Positions 5,156 to 5,697 of a stretch of 5,697 bases of DNA are shown piece after piece. The number at the start of each line of letters is the position of its first letter. The stretch's first letter is position 1. Origin of the DNA: Chromobacteriaceae bacterium. GTDB lineage: Bacteria; Pseudomonadota; Gammaproteobacteria; Burkholderiales; Aquaspirillaceae. Made by a program: the position numbers and the translations under genes. The notes beneath the pieces were generated by a model. That model saw only the letters and a list, made by a program, of their open reading frames with translations. It had not been told where the DNA came from and did not search any database. Location of the stretch: positions 1 through 5,697 of the forward strand of contig JASLDQ010000356.1 in NCBI GenBank assembly GCA_030151505.1. Reading direction: 5' to 3'.

Positions 5156-5697
5156 ATGAAGACCTTCCATCTGCCCGATCTGGGCGAAGGGTTGCAGGAA
5201 GCGGAAATCATCGCGTGGCAGGTCAACGAGGGCGACCACGTGGTGGTCGACCAGCCGCTGTTGTCGGTCGAAACCGCCAAAGCCATCGTCGACGTGCCGT
5301 CGCCGTTTGCCGGACGGGTGGCGAAGCTCTACGTCAAGGTCGGCGACATTGTGCCGCTGGAGGCGCCGCTGATCGACATCGACGACGGGGCCGAGGCCGA
5401 CAGCGGCACGGTAGTGGGCGACGTCAAAGCGGTGAGCGAAGCGGTGCGGGACGAGGCGCCGGTGGTGGCTGCCGGCGCGCCTGCCGGCAAAGGCTTGCGC
5501 GCGACGCCGGCAGTGCGGGCGCTGGCGGCCAAGCTCGGGGTCGACCTGTCCATCGTCACGCCCAGCGGTCCCAACGACGCGATCCTGGCCAGCGATGTCG
5601 AGCGGGTCGCCAAAATCCTCGCCGAGGTCACGCCGCTGGAAACCCTGCGCGGCCCGCGCCGGGCGATGGCGCAGGCGATGGCGCGGGCCCACGCCGA
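5156..5697 (+). CDS. pdhC: Dihydrolipoamide acyltransferase E2, N-terminal 180 residues (runs off right edge)
   Basis: Core acyltransferase of the complex. Its swinging lipoyl arm takes the acyl group from E1 and passes it to CoA. The visible part begins FHLPDLGEGLQEAEI (4-18), the standard start of a lipoyl domain. Lys42 in SVETAKAIVDVPSPFAGRV (37-55) is the expected lipoylation site. There is one lipoyl domain (about 1-76), then a flexible Ala/Val/Glu/Asp-rich linker (about 77-112). A peripheral subunit-binding domain follows (about 114-150): RATPAVRALAAKLGVDL, then SGPNDAILASDVERV. LRGPRRAMAQAMARAHA (164-180) opens the catalytic domain; its active-site His-Asp motif lies beyond the window. 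The subunit-binding domain carries GPNDAI where relatives commonly have GxGGRI-like sequence. Whole proteins are usually 370-450 residues. An E3 gene may follow. The acyl group handled (acetyl or branched-chain) is not decided by what is visible. Confidence 0.92.
   Translation, partial: MKTFHLPDLGEGLQEAEIIAWQVNEGDHVVVDQPLLSVETAKAIVDVPSPFAGRVAKLYVKVGDIVPLEAPLIDIDDGAEADSGTVVGDVKAVSEAVRDEAPVVAAGAPAGKGLRATPAVRALAAKLGVDLSIVTPSGPNDAILASDVERVAKILAEVTPLETLRGPRRAMAQAMARAHA

Noticed and set aside
3086..5697. Acetoin dehydrogenase (AcoABC) as the identity of the operon
   Set aside because: The E1 alpha HTTADD loop, C-terminal PdhA likeness and typical E1 beta fit pyruvate or branched-chain complexes better, and no acetoin-specific neighbour is visible. 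It is not fully excluded.

Overview
This window looks like chromosomal DNA from a Gram-negative betaproteobacterium. The genes are GC-rich with strong G/C third-position bias. There is a classical outer-membrane porin of the betaproteobacterial/neisserial type, and a DUF3579 protein, a family known mainly from Betaproteobacteria. A member of the Neisseriales (Chromobacterium/Vogesella-like) or Rhodocyclales would fit, but the sequence alone does not settle the genus. I see no insertion sequence, phage gene, tRNA, rRNA or CRISPR array.

Layout. Positions 1-2930 carry four genes on the minus strand. Read in transcription order from the right they are a DEDDy 3'-5' exonuclease of the PolB-like family (2142-2930), an alpha/beta hydrolase (1188-2027), a small DUF3579 protein (678-995) and the 5' part of a porin gene (1-476, running off the left edge). 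They are separated by gaps of about 114, 192 and 201 bases, so they are probably separately expressed genes or loose pairs rather than one tight operon. The AT-rich 477-677 gap is the porin leader and holds a cluster of GTTGYA/TRCAAC elements.

Positions 3086-5697 carry a tight plus-strand operon for a 2-oxo acid dehydrogenase complex: E1 alpha (3086-4165), E1 beta (4158-5135, overlapping by 8 bases) and the start of the lipoyl E2 acyltransferase (5156 to the right edge). Each has a strong Shine-Dalgarno sequence. The E1 is the split alpha2-beta2 kind, not the single-chain AceE kind usual for proteobacterial pyruvate dehydrogenase. E1 alpha and beta use thiamine diphosphate to decarboxylate the 2-oxo acid and pass the acyl group to the lipoyl-lysine of E2, which transfers it to CoA. 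An E3 dihydrolipoyl dehydrogenase gene would be expected just past the right edge. The E1 alpha sequence favours pyruvate, but a branched-chain substrate cannot be excluded.

The exonuclease and the dehydrogenase operon diverge from a shared 155-base gap (2931-3085) that contains a plausible promoter for each. No gap exceeds 300 bases. Nothing here is clearly a new biological system. The points most worth following are the split-E1 dehydrogenase operon, a LacI/Cra-like palindrome at 2108-2125, the repeat cluster ahead of the porin, and the uncharacterised DUF3579 protein.
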